From: Acidobacteriota bacterium
GTDB taxonomy: Bacteria; Acidobacteriota; Thermoanaerobaculia; Gp7-AA8; JAHWKK01
Length of the DNA: 64,000 nucleotides
Direction of reading: 5' to 3'
NCBI GenBank assembly: GCA_019347945.1
Contig: JAHWKK010000016.1
Coordinates: forward strand, 1-64,000
Positions 34,046 to 43,891 of this stretch are shown here, one piece after another. The notes beneath the pieces are model-generated. The model did not search any database and had not been told where the DNA came from. It saw nothing but the letters and a program-made list of their open reading frames with translations. The translations under genes were made by a program, and so were the position numbers. The stretch's first letter is position 1, and the number at the start of each line of letters is the position of its first letter.

Positions 34046-35122
34046 ATGAACGACGTTCGCGACAAGCTCCAGCAGATCGAGAATCGCTACGAAGAGCTCC
34101 AGCAGATTCTCGCCGACCCCGCAGTCGCCACCGACCGGGACCGCTCACGCGAGGTGATGAAATCCGTCACCGAGATCGAAGAGATCGTCGAAGCGTGGCG
34201 CGAGCTGAAGCAGGTCGAGTCGGGGCTCGCGGGAGCGCGTGAGATCGCACGAGGAGACGATCGCGACATGCGCGAGCTCGCCGAGGCCGAGATCGAAGAG
34301 CTCGAGGAACGGCTTCCCGAGATCGAGCAGACGCTCCGAACGCTCCTCCAGCCGAAGGATCCGAACGACGAGCGAAACGTCTTCGTGGAGATTCGCGCGG
34401 GTACCGGCGGAGACGAAGCGACTCTCTTCGCCGCGGAGATGATGCGCCTCTACACCCGTTACGCCGAGACGAAGCGGTGGAAGGTCAGCCTCACCGACGC
34501 CAACTGGTCGAGCGTCGGCGGGGTCAAAGACGCGACACTCCTGATCGAAGGCGACAAGGTCTACTCACGCCTCAAGTACGAGTCCGGCGTCCACCGTGTT
34601 CAGCGCGTCCCCGAAACCGAGACGCAGGGTCGCATCCACACCTCGGCGATCACCGTGGCCGTCCTCCCCGAGGCCGACGACATCGACATCCAGATCGACG
34701 CGAAGGACCTTCGGATCGATACGTTCTGCTCCTCCGGTCCCGGCGGACAGTCGGTCAACACCACCTACTCCGCGATCCGGATCACCCATCTTCCGACCAA
34801 TACCGTCGTCTCCTGCCAGGATGAAAAATCGCAGATCAAGAACAAGGCGAAGGCGATGAAGGTGCTCCAGGCGCGCCTCTACGACATGGAGCGCGACAAG
34901 CGTGAGGCGGAGCTGTCGGCTACGCGGAAGGGACTGATCGGAAGCGGCGACCGCTCCGAGAAGATCCGGACCTACAACTTCCCGCAGGACCGCGTGACGG
35001 ATCACCGGATCGGCCTGACCGTCCACAACCTCCCTTCGATCATGAACGGTGCGATCGATCCCCTGATCGACGCACTCAGCTCGCACTATCAGGCGGAAGC
35101 AGTGCGGGAGAGCGTAGCGTGA
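34046..35122 (+). CDS. prfA: Peptide chain release factor 1
   Basis: The 358-aa protein ends translation at UAA and UAG. The stop-codon-recognition tripeptide is Pro-Glu-Thr at 189-191 (RF1 type PxT) and the catalytic GGQ is at 233-235 in [12 protein letters not shown]. Full length and collinear with RF1. The usual partner prmC, which methylates the GGQ Gln, does not follow; instead repeat arrays and an ABC exporter do. Confidence 0.97.
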   Translation: MNDVRDKLQQIENRYEELQQILADPAVATDRDRSREVMKSVTEIEEIVEAWRELKQVESGLAGAREIARGDDRDMRELAEAEIEELEERLPEIEQTLRTLLQPKDPNDERNVFVEIRAGTGGDEATLFAAEMMRLYTRYAETKRWKVSLTDANWSSVGGVKDATLLIEGDKVYSRLKYESGVHRVQRVPETETQGRIHTSAITVAVLPEADDIDIQIDAKDLRIDTFCSSGPGGQSVNTTYSAIRITHLPTNTVVSCQDEKSQIKNKAKAMKVLQARLYDMERDKREAELSATRKGLIGSGDRSEKIRTYNFPQDRVTDHRIGLTVHNLPSIMNGAIDPLIDALSSHYQAEAVRESVA

Positions 35123-35515
35123 TGAAGCAGGAGCCAGGATCCAGGAGCCAGGATTCAGGAGCCAGGATTCAGGAGCCAGGATTCAGGAATCAGGAATCAG
35201 GAGACAGGATTCAGGGCGGGGCAACGGGATCGTGATCGTTTCGCCAATCACGTAGCCGCGCTGGAAGCTCTTCGACTCTCCGAACCCCTCCACGTGATGG
35301 ATGAGAAGCACCTCACCCGAAAGTCTGCCCTGATTCCTGATTCCTGAATCCTGGATCCTGGATCCTGGCTCCTGATCCCTGATCCCTTCTTCATCCCAAT
35401 GAAATGAATCCGTCTCCCCGCCCGATTGAGAGTGCCATGTCACCGTCCGATGTAAACGATATCTCCGGTCTTTACCCTCCTGGCTCCTGGATCCTGGCTC
35501 CTGACTCCTGAAACG
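35123..35515. repeat. CAGGAG/CAGGATT tandem arrays in both orientations
   Basis: From 35130 to about 35215 the unit CCAGGATTCAGGAG repeats directly after the prfA stop. Inverted copies (CTCCTGAATCCTGGATCCTGG) lie at about 35330-35395 and 35468-35512; the last one abuts the GTG of the ABC exporter gene. Between them are two unique segments (35222-35329 and 35396-35467) that are open on the minus strand but have no start or ribosome-binding site; they may be gene remnants. Confidence 0.8.
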
Positions 35516-37255
35516 GTGCGACGCCTCCTCGTTTATTTTCAGCGACGGCAGTCCGGGCTCTGGTGGGGCTTTCTCTTCCTGCTCCTCTCCGCCGGCTTTT
35601 CCCTCGCCAAGCCGCTGATCGTCGGAAACGCCGTCGACGCCGTCACGACCGGCTTCGTCCAAAGCGAGCTCGTCAGATTCGGCCTCCTCTACGTCGCCGT
35701 CGCCGCGGCTCAGGGCATCTTCCTCTACTTCCAGCGCTGGACGATCATCGGCACCTCGCGCAAGATCGAGTACGACATCCGCGGCGATTTCTACGATCAT
35801 CTCCAGACGCTTCCTCAGTCGTTCTACGCGCGTCAGCGGACCGGCGATCTGATGTCGCGCGCCACCAACGATCTTTCGGCGGTCCGGATGCTCGCCGGAC
35901 CCGCCGTGATGCATTCGCTCTCGGCGGTCATCGTTGTTCTCGGATCGTTCATCATGATGTACCGGATCTCCCCGAGCCTCGCGACGGTCGCGCTGGTCGC
36001 CGTGCCGCTCGTCGCGATCACCGCGAAGTACTTCGGCGAGCTCATCCACGACCGGACCAAAATCGTTCAGGACTACTTCGGCGAGATCTCCTCCGCGATC
36101 CAGGAGAACCTGGCGGGAGCGCGAGTCGTCCGCGCATTCAGCCAGGAGGACAATCAGCAGCGCGCTTTCCGCGAGATGAATCGCGGCTACGTCGACCGAA
36201 GCCGCAAGCTGATCACCGTCACCGCGACCTTCCGCCCGGTTCTCGAGCTTCTGATCGGCCTGGTGTTCGCGGGCATCTTCTGGTTCGGCATGAGGAAGAT
36301 CCTCGCCGGCTCGATCTCGCTCGGGGAGTTCGTCGCGCTCCAGTTCTATCTGATGCGGATGATCTGGCCGCTGATCGCAATCGGCTGGGTGATCAACCTC
36401 TTCCAGCGCGGGCTCGCGTCGATGCGACGCCTCAGCGAAGTCTGGGACGTCGCGGGGGACGATCGCACCGATCGGCCACTCGCTGCTCCTCCCCCCCGCC
36501 GCCCGGATACGCCGGAGATCGAGGTGCGGAATCTCAGCTTCGGCTACGGCGGGGCGAACGCGATCGAAGATATCAGTTTCAGGGTCATGCCGGGTCACAC
36601 GCTCGGAATCGTCGGGCGGACCGGCTCCGGCAAATCGACTCTGATCTCGCTGCTCGCAGGAATCTGGGACGCTCCGCTTGATTCGATTTTCATACGCGGT
36701 GTCCCGATCGAGCAGATCTCGCTCGAGACTCTTCGCGAGATGCTCGCGCTAGTTCCGCAGGACACATTTCTCTTCTCCGACACGATCGCCGAGAACATCC
36801 GGTTCGGCCGTGCCAGCGCATCGGACAGTGAAGTCGAGCGGGTGGTCGATCTCGCCGGGCTCGGCGGAGACATCGCCTCGTTCCCGAAAGGACTCGAGAC
36901 GATGATCGGCGAGCGCGGCATCACCCTCTCCGGCGGACAGAAACAGCGAACGGCGATCGCGCGTGCAATCGTCCGGTCTCCCGACATCCTGATCCTCGAC
37001 GATGCGCTCAGCGCCGTCGACACCGAAACCGAGGACACCATCCTTCGCTCGATGCGCCAGGTGCGCGAGGGCCGCACCGTCATCGTCGTCGCCCACCGCG
37101 TCTCCTCCGTCAAGGACGCCGATCAGATCCTCGTTCTCGAAGAGGGCCGGATCGTCGAGCGCGGCGATCACGAGACGCTTTTGAAACGGGACGGGTTCTA
37201 CGCGAGCCTCTACCGGAAGCAGACGCTCGAGATCGAGATCGAGGAGATCGCCTGA
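35516..37255 (+). CDS. ABC exporter half-transporter, degenerate-site subunit
   Basis: The 579-aa type IV exporter has six membrane helices (about 15-300) and a nucleotide-binding domain. Walker A is GRTGSGKST near 367, signature LSGGQ near 471, and Walker B reads ILILDDALS near 490-498, so Asp replaces the catalytic Glu. The next gene has a normal Glu. This asymmetry is typical of heterodimeric exporters such as TM287/288 and BmrCD. Start is GTG without a Shine-Dalgarno, right after a repeat array. Stop and next start overlap (TGATG). Confidence 0.92.
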   Translation: MRRLLVYFQRRQSGLWWGFLFLLLSAGFSLAKPLIVGNAVDAVTTGFVQSELVRFGLLYVAVAAAQGIFLYFQRWTIIGTSRKIEYDIRGDFYDHLQTLPQSFYARQRTGDLMSRATNDLSAVRMLAGPAVMHSLSAVIVVLGSFIMMYRISPSLATVALVAVPLVAITAKYFGELIHDRTKIVQDYFGEISSAIQENLAGARVVRAFSQEDNQQRAFREMNRGYVDRSRKLITVTATFRPVLELLIGLVFAGIFWFGMRKILAGSISLGEFVALQFYLMRMIWPLIAIGWVINLFQRGLASMRRLSEVWDVAGDDRTDRPLAAPPPRRPDTPEIEVRNLSFGYGGANAIEDISFRVMPGHTLGIVGRTGSGKSTLISLLAGIWDAPLDSIFIRGVPIEQISLETLREMLALVPQDTFLFSDTIAENIRFGRASASDSEVERVVDLAGLGGDIASFPKGLETMIGERGITLSGGQKQRTAIARAIVRSPDILILDDALSAVDTETEDTILRSMRQVREGRTVIVVAHRVSSVKDADQILVLEEGRIVERGDHETLLKRDGFYASLYRKQTLEIEIEEIA

Positions 37256-39102
37256 TGGACGAGCGTCACGAAGAGGAACCGGCACAGAAGTTCGACGCGG
37301 GGCTCGCCCGCCGCCTTCTCGGATGGCTGAAGCCGTACAAAGGCCGTGCGCTCACCTCGGTTTTTCTGATCATTCTCGCCTCGCTGCTCCAGGTGGCCGG
37401 ACCTCTGATCATCGCGGTGGCGATCGATCTCTACGTCCTCCCGGAAGAAGCGGAGACGGCCGGAATCAGCTTCCGGGTCGGCGAGTGGCTGAGCGGCCGA
37501 GGTCTCGAGATCGAACCGCTCACCGGGATCAACCTCGCTGCGATCCTCTTCCTGACGACGATCGTCTTCGACTTCCTGATCATGTACTTCCAGATGATTC
37601 TGATGAACATGATGGGACAGTACGTGATGTACGACCTCCGGAAGGCGATCTTCGAACGCCTTCAGCAGCTCGAGGTTCGGTTCTTCGACCGGAATCCGGT
37701 CGGTCGCCTCATCACCCGGATGACGACCGACGTCGAGGCCCTCAACGAGCTCTTCACAGCCGGCTTCGTCTCGATTTTCGGCGATCTCTTCGTACTCGGA
37801 GGAATCGTCGTGATCCTCTTCGTGATGAGCTGGAAGCTCGCGCTCGTCCTCTTCTCGATCATTCCCCTGATCCTGCTCCTGAGCCTCTGGTTCCGCCGGG
37901 GAGCGCGGAAGGCCTATCGCTCCGTCCGCGCGCGCATTGCCGCGATCAACGCCTTCCTCCAGGAGCACATCTCCGGAATGGCAGTCGTCCAGCTGTTCAA
38001 CCGGGAAACCGCCGAGGCGAGGAAGTTCGAGAGTCTCAATGCACGGCATCGGGACGCGAACATCGACGGAATCCGCTACTACGCCGTCTTCTACCCGGCG
38101 GTCGAGCTCATCCAGTCGATCGGGGTTGCGCTGGTGGTCTGGTACGGCGGCGGCGAGGTGCTGCGGGGGGCGATCTCGCTCGGCGTTCTCGTCGCATTCT
38201 TCCAGTACGTCCAGCGCTTCTACGAGCCGATCTCCGATCTCTCCGAAAAGTACAACATTCTCCAGGCGGCAATGGCGGCGAGCGAGCGGATCTTCAAGCT
38301 CCTCGATACGAAACCGACGATCGTCTCGCCGCCCGCGGGTGCCGGAATCGATCAGGTCGAATCGATCGAGTTCCGCGACGTCTGGTTCGCCTACAACGAG
38401 GAGGACTGGGTTCTGAAAAACGTATCGTTCCGGGTCGAGAGGGGCGATCACATCGCGATCGTCGGACACACCGGCGCCGGCAAGACTACGATCACGAACC
38501 TTCTGCTGCGACTTTATGACATCCAGAAGGGATCGATCCTGATCAACGGGATCGACATTCGCGAGCTCGATCTGGCGGCGCTCCGGCGGCTCTTCGCCAT
38601 CGTCCAGCAGGACGTCTTCCTCTTCTCCGGAACGATCGCGCACAACGTGTCGCTGGGGGATCCCGCGATCCCGCACGAGCAGGTTCGGGCATCGTCGGAG
38701 CGGGTCGAAGCCGCGCGATTCATCGAACGGCTCCCGGCGGCGTACGAGCACGAGCTCCTCGAGCGCGGTGGCGGGCTCTCGTCGGGCGAGAAGCAGTTGC
38801 TCTCGTTCGCTCGCGCGCTCGCGTTCGATCCGTCGGTGCTGATCCTCGACGAAGCGACCTCGTCGATCGACACCGAGACCGAACAGCTCATCCAGCGGGG
38901 AATCGCGGCGCTGATGGAAGGACGGACCTCGATCATCATCGCGCACCGGCTCTCGACGATCCGCCACGCCGACGAGATCCTAGTGTTTCATCACGGCGAG
39001 ATCCGCGAGCGCGGAACGCACGACGAGCTCGTCGACGCTGATGGCCTCTACCGGCGGCTCTACGAGCTCCAGTATCGCGAGGAGGAAACGAACGTCGCAT
39101 GA
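37255..39102 (+). CDS. ABC exporter half-transporter, consensus-site subunit
   Basis: The 615-aa partner has six membrane helices, then Walker A GHTGAGKTT near 405, signature LSSGEKQ near 507 (less canonical than the partner's LSGGQ) and Walker B VLILDEATSS near 527-536 with catalytic Glu. Its own Walker motifs plus the partner's LSGGQ form the active site; the other site is degenerate. Likely substrates are drugs, lipids or peptides. Its stop overlaps the MFS start (ATGA). Confidence 0.93.
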   Translation: MDERHEEEPAQKFDAGLARRLLGWLKPYKGRALTSVFLIILASLLQVAGPLIIAVAIDLYVLPEEAETAGISFRVGEWLSGRGLEIEPLTGINLAAILFLTTIVFDFLIMYFQMILMNMMGQYVMYDLRKAIFERLQQLEVRFFDRNPVGRLITRMTTDVEALNELFTAGFVSIFGDLFVLGGIVVILFVMSWKLALVLFSIIPLILLLSLWFRRGARKAYRSVRARIAAINAFLQEHISGMAVVQLFNRETAEARKFESLNARHRDANIDGIRYYAVFYPAVELIQSIGVALVVWYGGGEVLRGAISLGVLVAFFQYVQRFYEPISDLSEKYNILQAAMAASERIFKLLDTKPTIVSPPAGAGIDQVESIEFRDVWFAYNEEDWVLKNVSFRVERGDHIAIVGHTGAGKTTITNLLLRLYDIQKGSILINGIDIRELDLAALRRLFAIVQQDVFLFSGTIAHNVSLGDPAIPHEQVRASSERVEAARFIERLPAAYEHELLERGGGLSSGEKQLLSFARALAFDPSVLILDEATSSIDTETEQLIQRGIAALMEGRTSIIIAHRLSTIRHADEILVFHHGEIRERGTHDELVDADGLYRRLYELQYREEETNVA

Positions 39103-40391
39103 GAGCGACGCCCAATCTCCTCCGCGCATTCAGACATCGGAACTTCGCGCTATTCTTCTCCGGACAGATCATCTCGCTCATCGGAACGTGGATGCAGTCG
39201 GTTGCCCAGGCATGGCTGGTCTACCGTCTGACCGGATCGGCGACGATGCTCGGAATCGTCGGGTTCGCGACGATGATCCCCTCTTTTCTCTTTGCGTCGT
39301 TCGGCGGTCTCCTCGCTGATCGGGTCAGCCGCAGACGAATTCTGCTCTGGACGCAGATCCTCTCGATGACGCTGGCGTTCATCCTCGCGGTGCTGACGCT
39401 TTCCGGAATGATCCAGGTCTGGCACATCCTCCTGCTCGCCACGCTGCTAGGACTCGTGAACGCCTTCGACGTCCCGGCGCGACAGTCGTTCGTCGTCGAG
39501 ATGGTGGCGCGAGAACACCTTCCGAACGCGATCGCGCTCAACTCGTCGATGTTCAACGGCGCCCGGATGATCGGTCCCGCAGTCGCAGGCGTCATCGTCG
39601 CAACCCTCGGTGAAGGCTGGTGCTTCCTGATCAACGCGATCAGTTACGTCGCGGTGATCGCGGGACTCCTCATGATGAAGATGCCTCCCGGAAGCCCGCG
39701 GACCGGCGAGATCGACGAGTCGATTCTCAGCCGGCTCGCTGGCGGGTGGCGATTCGCGAGCAGAACGCGGCCGATCCGGGCGCTGCTGCTCCTTCTCGGA
39801 CTCGTCAGTCTCGTCGGGATGCCCTATACGACTCTGATGCCGATCTTCGCCGACCGTATTCTCCACGGGGGACCACAGGCGCTCGGCATCCTCCTCGGGA
39901 GCGCGGGGCTCGGGGCGTTCGGAGGATCGATCGTGCTCGCGACGCGGCGCGACGTCCGAGGCCTCGGCCGGTGGGTCGCGCGCGCAGCGGTGGCGTTCGG
40001 AGCGTTCCTGATCGTCTTCGCCTTCTCGCGCATCTTCTGGTTGTCCGCGGCGATCCTGGTCGCGGTCGGTGCTTCGATGATCGTTCAGATGGCGGCGTCG
40101 AACACCCTCATTCAGGTGATGGTCCCGGATGCGCTGCGGGGCCGCGTGATGGCGCTCTATTCGATGATGTTTCTCGGAATGGCCCCGTTCGGCGCGCTCT
40201 TCGCGGGCTGGCTCGCCGAGCGGCTGACCGCGCCCGTCACGCTCGGCATCGGCGGCGTCATGGCGATCCTCGGTGGCGCGTTCTTCATGTCACAGTTGCC
40301 GAAGATGCGCGTCGAGGCGCGACGGCTGATCATTCAGAACGAGATGCCGGGAGGCCCCGCCGCCGAGAAGGTCGTCGTGAAGAAGGCGTAG
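39099..40391 (+). CDS. MFS transporter (DHA3/EntS-like)
   Basis: The 430-aa protein has about 12 helices and MFS motif A between helices 2 and 3 (GGLLADRVSRRRILL). FRHRNFALFFSGQIISLIGTWMQSVAQAWLVYRLTGS is characteristic of the DHA3 subfamily that includes EntS-type exporters. Its cluster with the heterodimeric ABC exporter through an ATGA overlap suggests a shared export or resistance role; the substrate is unknown. Confidence 0.92.
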   Translation: MRATPNLLRAFRHRNFALFFSGQIISLIGTWMQSVAQAWLVYRLTGSATMLGIVGFATMIPSFLFASFGGLLADRVSRRRILLWTQILSMTLAFILAVLTLSGMIQVWHILLLATLLGLVNAFDVPARQSFVVEMVAREHLPNAIALNSSMFNGARMIGPAVAGVIVATLGEGWCFLINAISYVAVIAGLLMMKMPPGSPRTGEIDESILSRLAGGWRFASRTRPIRALLLLLGLVSLVGMPYTTLMPIFADRILHGGPQALGILLGSAGLGAFGGSIVLATRRDVRGLGRWVARAAVAFGAFLIVFAFSRIFWLSAAILVAVGASMIVQMAASNTLIQVMVPDALRGRVMALYSMMFLGMAPFGALFAGWLAERLTAPVTLGIGGVMAILGGAFFMSQLPKMRVEARRLIIQNEMPGGPAAEKVVVKKA

Positions 40392-40708
40392 CTGACGACG
40401 CATCTGTCGCCCCTCCGGGGCTGGAAACGGGCACGAACCATCGCGATTCCGAATCGGAGCCATCGCATGCGGGGAAGTTTCACTGTCCACAAAGTCCGAG
40501 TCAACTCGAACGTAGGGTTGGAAGTTGGAAGTTGAGGAATGCGGCACCCCCGGCTGGGGGTCGGCTCTCCAGAGCCGACTCGCGGGGGGCTCCAGCCCCC
40601 CGCAGGTCGATCGCTCCCTCGGAATGGAAAGCACGGTTGCGCCGCGATTACGGTACGCTCCACGCCGACGATTCGGATCGCGGTAACCCGCAGAGAAGGA
40701 GAAGAGGC
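40392..40708. repeat. Intergenic gap with three adjacent palindromes
   Basis: Near 40503-40535 a GGTTGGAAGTTGGAAGTTGAGG block is followed by three hairpins: CCCCCGGCTGGGGG, GTCGGCTCTCCAGAGCCGAC and GGGGGGCTCCAGCCCCCC (about 40544-40602). They resemble REP-type palindromes. No gene is seen; the antiporter's ribosome-binding site is at the 3' end. Confidence 0.65.
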
Positions 40709-42028
40709 GTGGACACCGAGGCCTTTCCCGAGCTCAACCTGATCATCGCCCTCCTCGGCGGGCTGGTTCTGGTTCTCGGCCTCTTCTCGCAACGTCTCAA
40801 TGCGAGCCCGTTCCCCCCGGTTTTGATTGCTCTGGCGAGCGGAATCATCATCGGGCCTCACGCCCTCGGTCTCCTCGATTTGGCGGATCTGGCGGCGAGA
40901 TCATCGATCATCGAGTACGCGGCGCGGCTCACACTGGCCATCGGCCTCTTCGGCGTCGCTCTCAGAATCGGAGCCGAATACCCCCGCCGGCACTGGAGGG
41001 ATGTTGCCGTTCTGGTCGGGCTCGGAATGCCGATCATGTGGTTCGTCAGCTCGACGCTGGTTTACCTGATTCTCGACCTTCCCTTGTGGATGTCCGTACT
41101 GATCGGGGCGATCATCACACCTACGGACCCGATCGCGTCCACGCCGATCGTGACAGGAAAACTCTCCGAATCGATCATCCCGGAACGAATGCGACACGCG
41201 ATCTCCTCGGAGTCGGGCGCCAACGACGGTCTCGCCTATCTGTTCGTACTCCTTCCGATTCTCGTGATGACCAGGTCGACCGGTGACGCACTCTCGCACT
41301 GGATTACGAGAACGCTGATGTGGGAGGTGGTGACCGCGACGCTGATCGGCATCGTGATCGGCCTCGTCGCGGCGAAACTGCTCCAGTTCTCCGAAAAGCG
41401 GGATCTGATCGCCCCGGAATGGCGCCTGATCTACACCGTGTCCCTTGCGCTGCTGACCGCGGGACTCGGGCGCATCATCGGAACGGACGAAGTCGTGCTC
41501 GTCTTTGCCGCGGGCATCGCCTTCACTCAACTGCTCACTACGGAGGAGCGGGAAGAGGAAGATCTCGGACAAGAGGCCGTGAACAGATTCTTCTCGGTGC
41601 CGATCTTTGCTCTTTTCGGTATGGCCATTCCCTGGGAAGGGTGGCGGGCCCTCGGCTGGAGCGGTCTGCTGCTCGCGGTCGCGATCATGTTTTTGCGGCG
41701 GCTACCTGCGATTCTTCTGCTGCGACCGTTGTTGCGAGGAGTCCATGGCGCGAAAGAAGCTCTGTTCATCGGATGGTTCGGGCCGATCGCCGTGGCGGCG
41801 ATGTACTACTCATCCCTGGCAGAGCATCGGCTCGGCGAAACCATCGTCTGGGATGTGGTCAGCCTCGTGATCTTCGCCTCGGTTTTGAGCCACGGGTTGA
41901 CCGCGGATCCATTCACGCGTCTGTTCGGCAGGTCGATCGCCACCGCTCCCGCTCCGGAACAGACGACGACATACACGGTCCAGGCGTCGGCGACGGAACG
42001 TGGCCGAACCGGTCGCCGGTCACGGTAA
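40709..42028 (+). CDS. Cation:proton antiporter (CPA1, NhaP-like)
   Basis: The 439-aa protein starts at GTG with AAGGAG seven bases upstream. It has about 12 helices; ITPTDPIAST and SSESGANDGLAYLFVLL carry the ion-binding Asp residues of CPA1 Na+/H+ exchangers. A hydrophilic tail follows from about 415. It would exchange Na+ or K+ for protons at the inner membrane. A 58-aa membrane protein follows 10 bp later. Confidence 0.92.
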   Translation: MDTEAFPELNLIIALLGGLVLVLGLFSQRLNASPFPPVLIALASGIIIGPHALGLLDLADLAARSSIIEYAARLTLAIGLFGVALRIGAEYPRRHWRDVAVLVGLGMPIMWFVSSTLVYLILDLPLWMSVLIGAIITPTDPIASTPIVTGKLSESIIPERMRHAISSESGANDGLAYLFVLLPILVMTRSTGDALSHWITRTLMWEVVTATLIGIVIGLVAAKLLQFSEKRDLIAPEWRLIYTVSLALLTAGLGRIIGTDEVVLVFAAGIAFTQLLTTEEREEEDLGQEAVNRFFSVPIFALFGMAIPWEGWRALGWSGLLLAVAIMFLRRLPAILLLRPLLRGVHGAKEALFIGWFGPIAVAAMYYSSLAEHRLGETIVWDVVSLVIFASVLSHGLTADPFTRLFGRSIATAPAPEQTTTYTVQASATERGRTGRRSR

Positions 42029-42038
42029 TCTCGGCCCG

Positions 42039-42215
42039 ATGAAACCCTCAATGATCCTGCTCGTGAGTGCAATCGTCATCGAGGTGGCTGCCATCGTGCT
42101 CATCGTCAAATCGATCGTCACCGACTCCTCTCCAACACTCGGCATCATTTTCCTGGCGGTTGGGATGACAATGCTGGTCATCGGACTCGCGACGCGGTCA
42201 AAGAAAACTGACTGA
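42039..42215 (+). CDS. Small membrane protein, 58 aa
   Basis: Begins MKPSMILLVSAIVIEVAAIV and has two hydrophobic helices (about 5-25 and 33-51) joined by a short loop with TDSSPT, ending RSKKTD. It follows the antiporter stop by 10 bp; no strong Shine-Dalgarno is seen. Possibly a small partner of the antiporter, but this rests only on position. Confidence 0.6.
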   Translation: MKPSMILLVSAIVIEVAAIVLIVKSIVTDSSPTLGIIFLAVGMTMLVIGLATRSKKTD

Positions 42216-42364
42216 CAGACCGGGTGCTGCTGGTGCCGTTCCCGCAGTCTCGCCGCTTCGCTTTGGCTCACCGTACTCCTCAAACCTCCAACCTCCAACT
42301 TCCAACCCAATCGCCTTCCATTTGCTAAGATCCCCCGCAGCTCACGAACAGCGGGAGGCCCGGT

Positions 42365-43891
42365 TTGCCAGAGCAGAGAGGTCAATGGAAATCGAGGTTA
42401 GGCTTCATCCTGGCCGCATCGGGGTCGGCGATCGGACTCGGCAACATCGTCTTCTTCGGCGCCAACGCCTACACCTTCGGCGCTGGCGCCTTCTACCTCC
42501 CCTATCTCGTCGCGCTGGTCTTCGTCGGCATCCCGGTCCTCATCGCCGAGCTCGGACTCGGAGCGTGGAGCCAGAAGGCGTTCCCCCTCGCGATGCGCGA
42601 GGTTGGCGGCCCCAAAGGAGAGTTCATCGGCTGGTGGGGCCTTCTCAACTCCGCCTTCATCACCGCTTACTACATCACCATCCTCGCCTGGGTCTGTGGC
42701 ATGTTCGTCGGGGCCTTCGGGAAACTCTGGACGCCGTCGACCAATGTCGAAGCGTTCGGCATCCCCGAGATGGGCAACCCGGTCGGCTACTTCTTCGACA
42801 TGATCTCGTCGTGGTGGGTCCTCGCACTCGTCGTGATCGTCTGGCTGCTCAACATCCTGATCGTCCGCCGCGGGATCGCTTCGATCGAGCCGGTGACGAA
42901 GGTCTTCGTCCCGCTGATGTGGGTCTTCATGATCATCCTCATCATACGAGGCGTGACGCTGCCGAACGGCGAGGACGGCGTCTATCTCCTCTTCACTCCG
43001 AACTTCACCGTGATGAACGATCTCAATGTCTGGGGCGGTGCCGTCAGCCAGATCTTCTTCAGCCTCACCCTCGGGTTCGGCGTCATGACGGCCTACGCAT
43101 CGTATCTTCCGAAGAGCTCCGACCAGACGAGCAACAGTCTCGTCGTCGCGTGCCTCAACTGCGGCTTCGAGTACGTCGCGGGGATCGCGATCTTTTCGAT
43201 TCTCTTCTCCTTCGCGATCGTGCCGCAGGCATCGACCCTCGCGATGATGTTCTTCGTCGTTCCGCAGGGAATCGAGGCCCTGCCGTTCGGCGTGATGGCT
43301 TTCGGTCTTCTCTTCTTCTTCCTTCTTCTGATCGCCGGACTCTCCTCTTCGATCTCGCTGGTCGAGGCGATCAACACGGCGCTTGTGGACAAGTTCGGCT
43401 GGGCTCGGCGGCGGGTACTCGCGACGACCGCGATCATCGGCAGCGCCGGAAGCCTCGCCTTTGCGCTCCCGATCATCATCGACCGAAACATCGCCTCGAA
43501 CGGAACGCTCGGCCTGACCCTGCTCGATCTGGTCGACCACTGGGCATTCAGCCACGGTCTGATCATCGTCGGGCTCGTCGAATGCCTGATGATCGGGTGG
43601 CTCCTTCCGGTATCGAAGATCCGCGAGATGCTCAACCGCAACAGCCGGCTGCACCTGCCGGTGGCGTTCGAATGGCTGATCAAGTTCATCATTCCTCTCG
43701 GGCTGGCGGCGATCCTGACGCATTCGATCTTCCAGAAACTGACCGACGGGATGTACGGTTCGGATTTCACCCTCGACTGGGGGGCGTCGCTCCCCTGGAT
43801 CGCGTTCGCGGTCTGGCTGCTCGGCACCACCGGAGTCGCCGCGTGGCTCACGACGCGCGGAGCTCGTCGCGGAAACGGGAGGCTCGCATGA
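42365..43891 (+). CDS. Neurotransmitter:sodium symporter (NSS/SNF)-family transporter
   Basis: The 508-aa protein starts at TTG with GGGAGG six bases upstream. QWKSRLGFILAASGSAIGLGNIVFFG is the NSS helix 1 with Na+-site residues; unwound helix 6 and about 12 helices follow. Members import amino acids with Na+. The usual NxWRFP after helix 1 is altered to NIVFFG. Stop overlaps the next ATG (ATGA), implying a joint complex. Confidence 0.92.
   Translation: MPEQRGQWKSRLGFILAASGSAIGLGNIVFFGANAYTFGAGAFYLPYLVALVFVGIPVLIAELGLGAWSQKAFPLAMREVGGPKGEFIGWWGLLNSAFITAYYITILAWVCGMFVGAFGKLWTPSTNVEAFGIPEMGNPVGYFFDMISSWWVLALVVIVWLLNILIVRRGIASIEPVTKVFVPLMWVFMIILIIRGVTLPNGEDGVYLLFTPNFTVMNDLNVWGGAVSQIFFSLTLGFGVMTAYASYLPKSSDQTSNSLVVACLNCGFEYVAGIAIFSILFSFAIVPQASTLAMMFFVVPQGIEALPFGVMAFGLLFFFLLLIAGLSSSISLVEAINTALVDKFGWARRRVLATTAIIGSAGSLAFALPIIIDRNIASNGTLGLTLLDLVDHWAFSHGLIIVGLVECLMIGWLLPVSKIREMLNRNSRLHLPVAFEWLIKFIIPLGLAAILTHSIFQKLTDGMYGSDFTLDWGASLPWIAFAVWLLGTTGVAAWLTTRGARRGNGRLA

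Noticed and set aside
35183-36598. 471-aa minus-strand open frame under the first ABC exporter gene
   Set aside because: Antisense to a fully conserved transporter; only its last part, in the repeat gap, could be a remnant and is noted separately.
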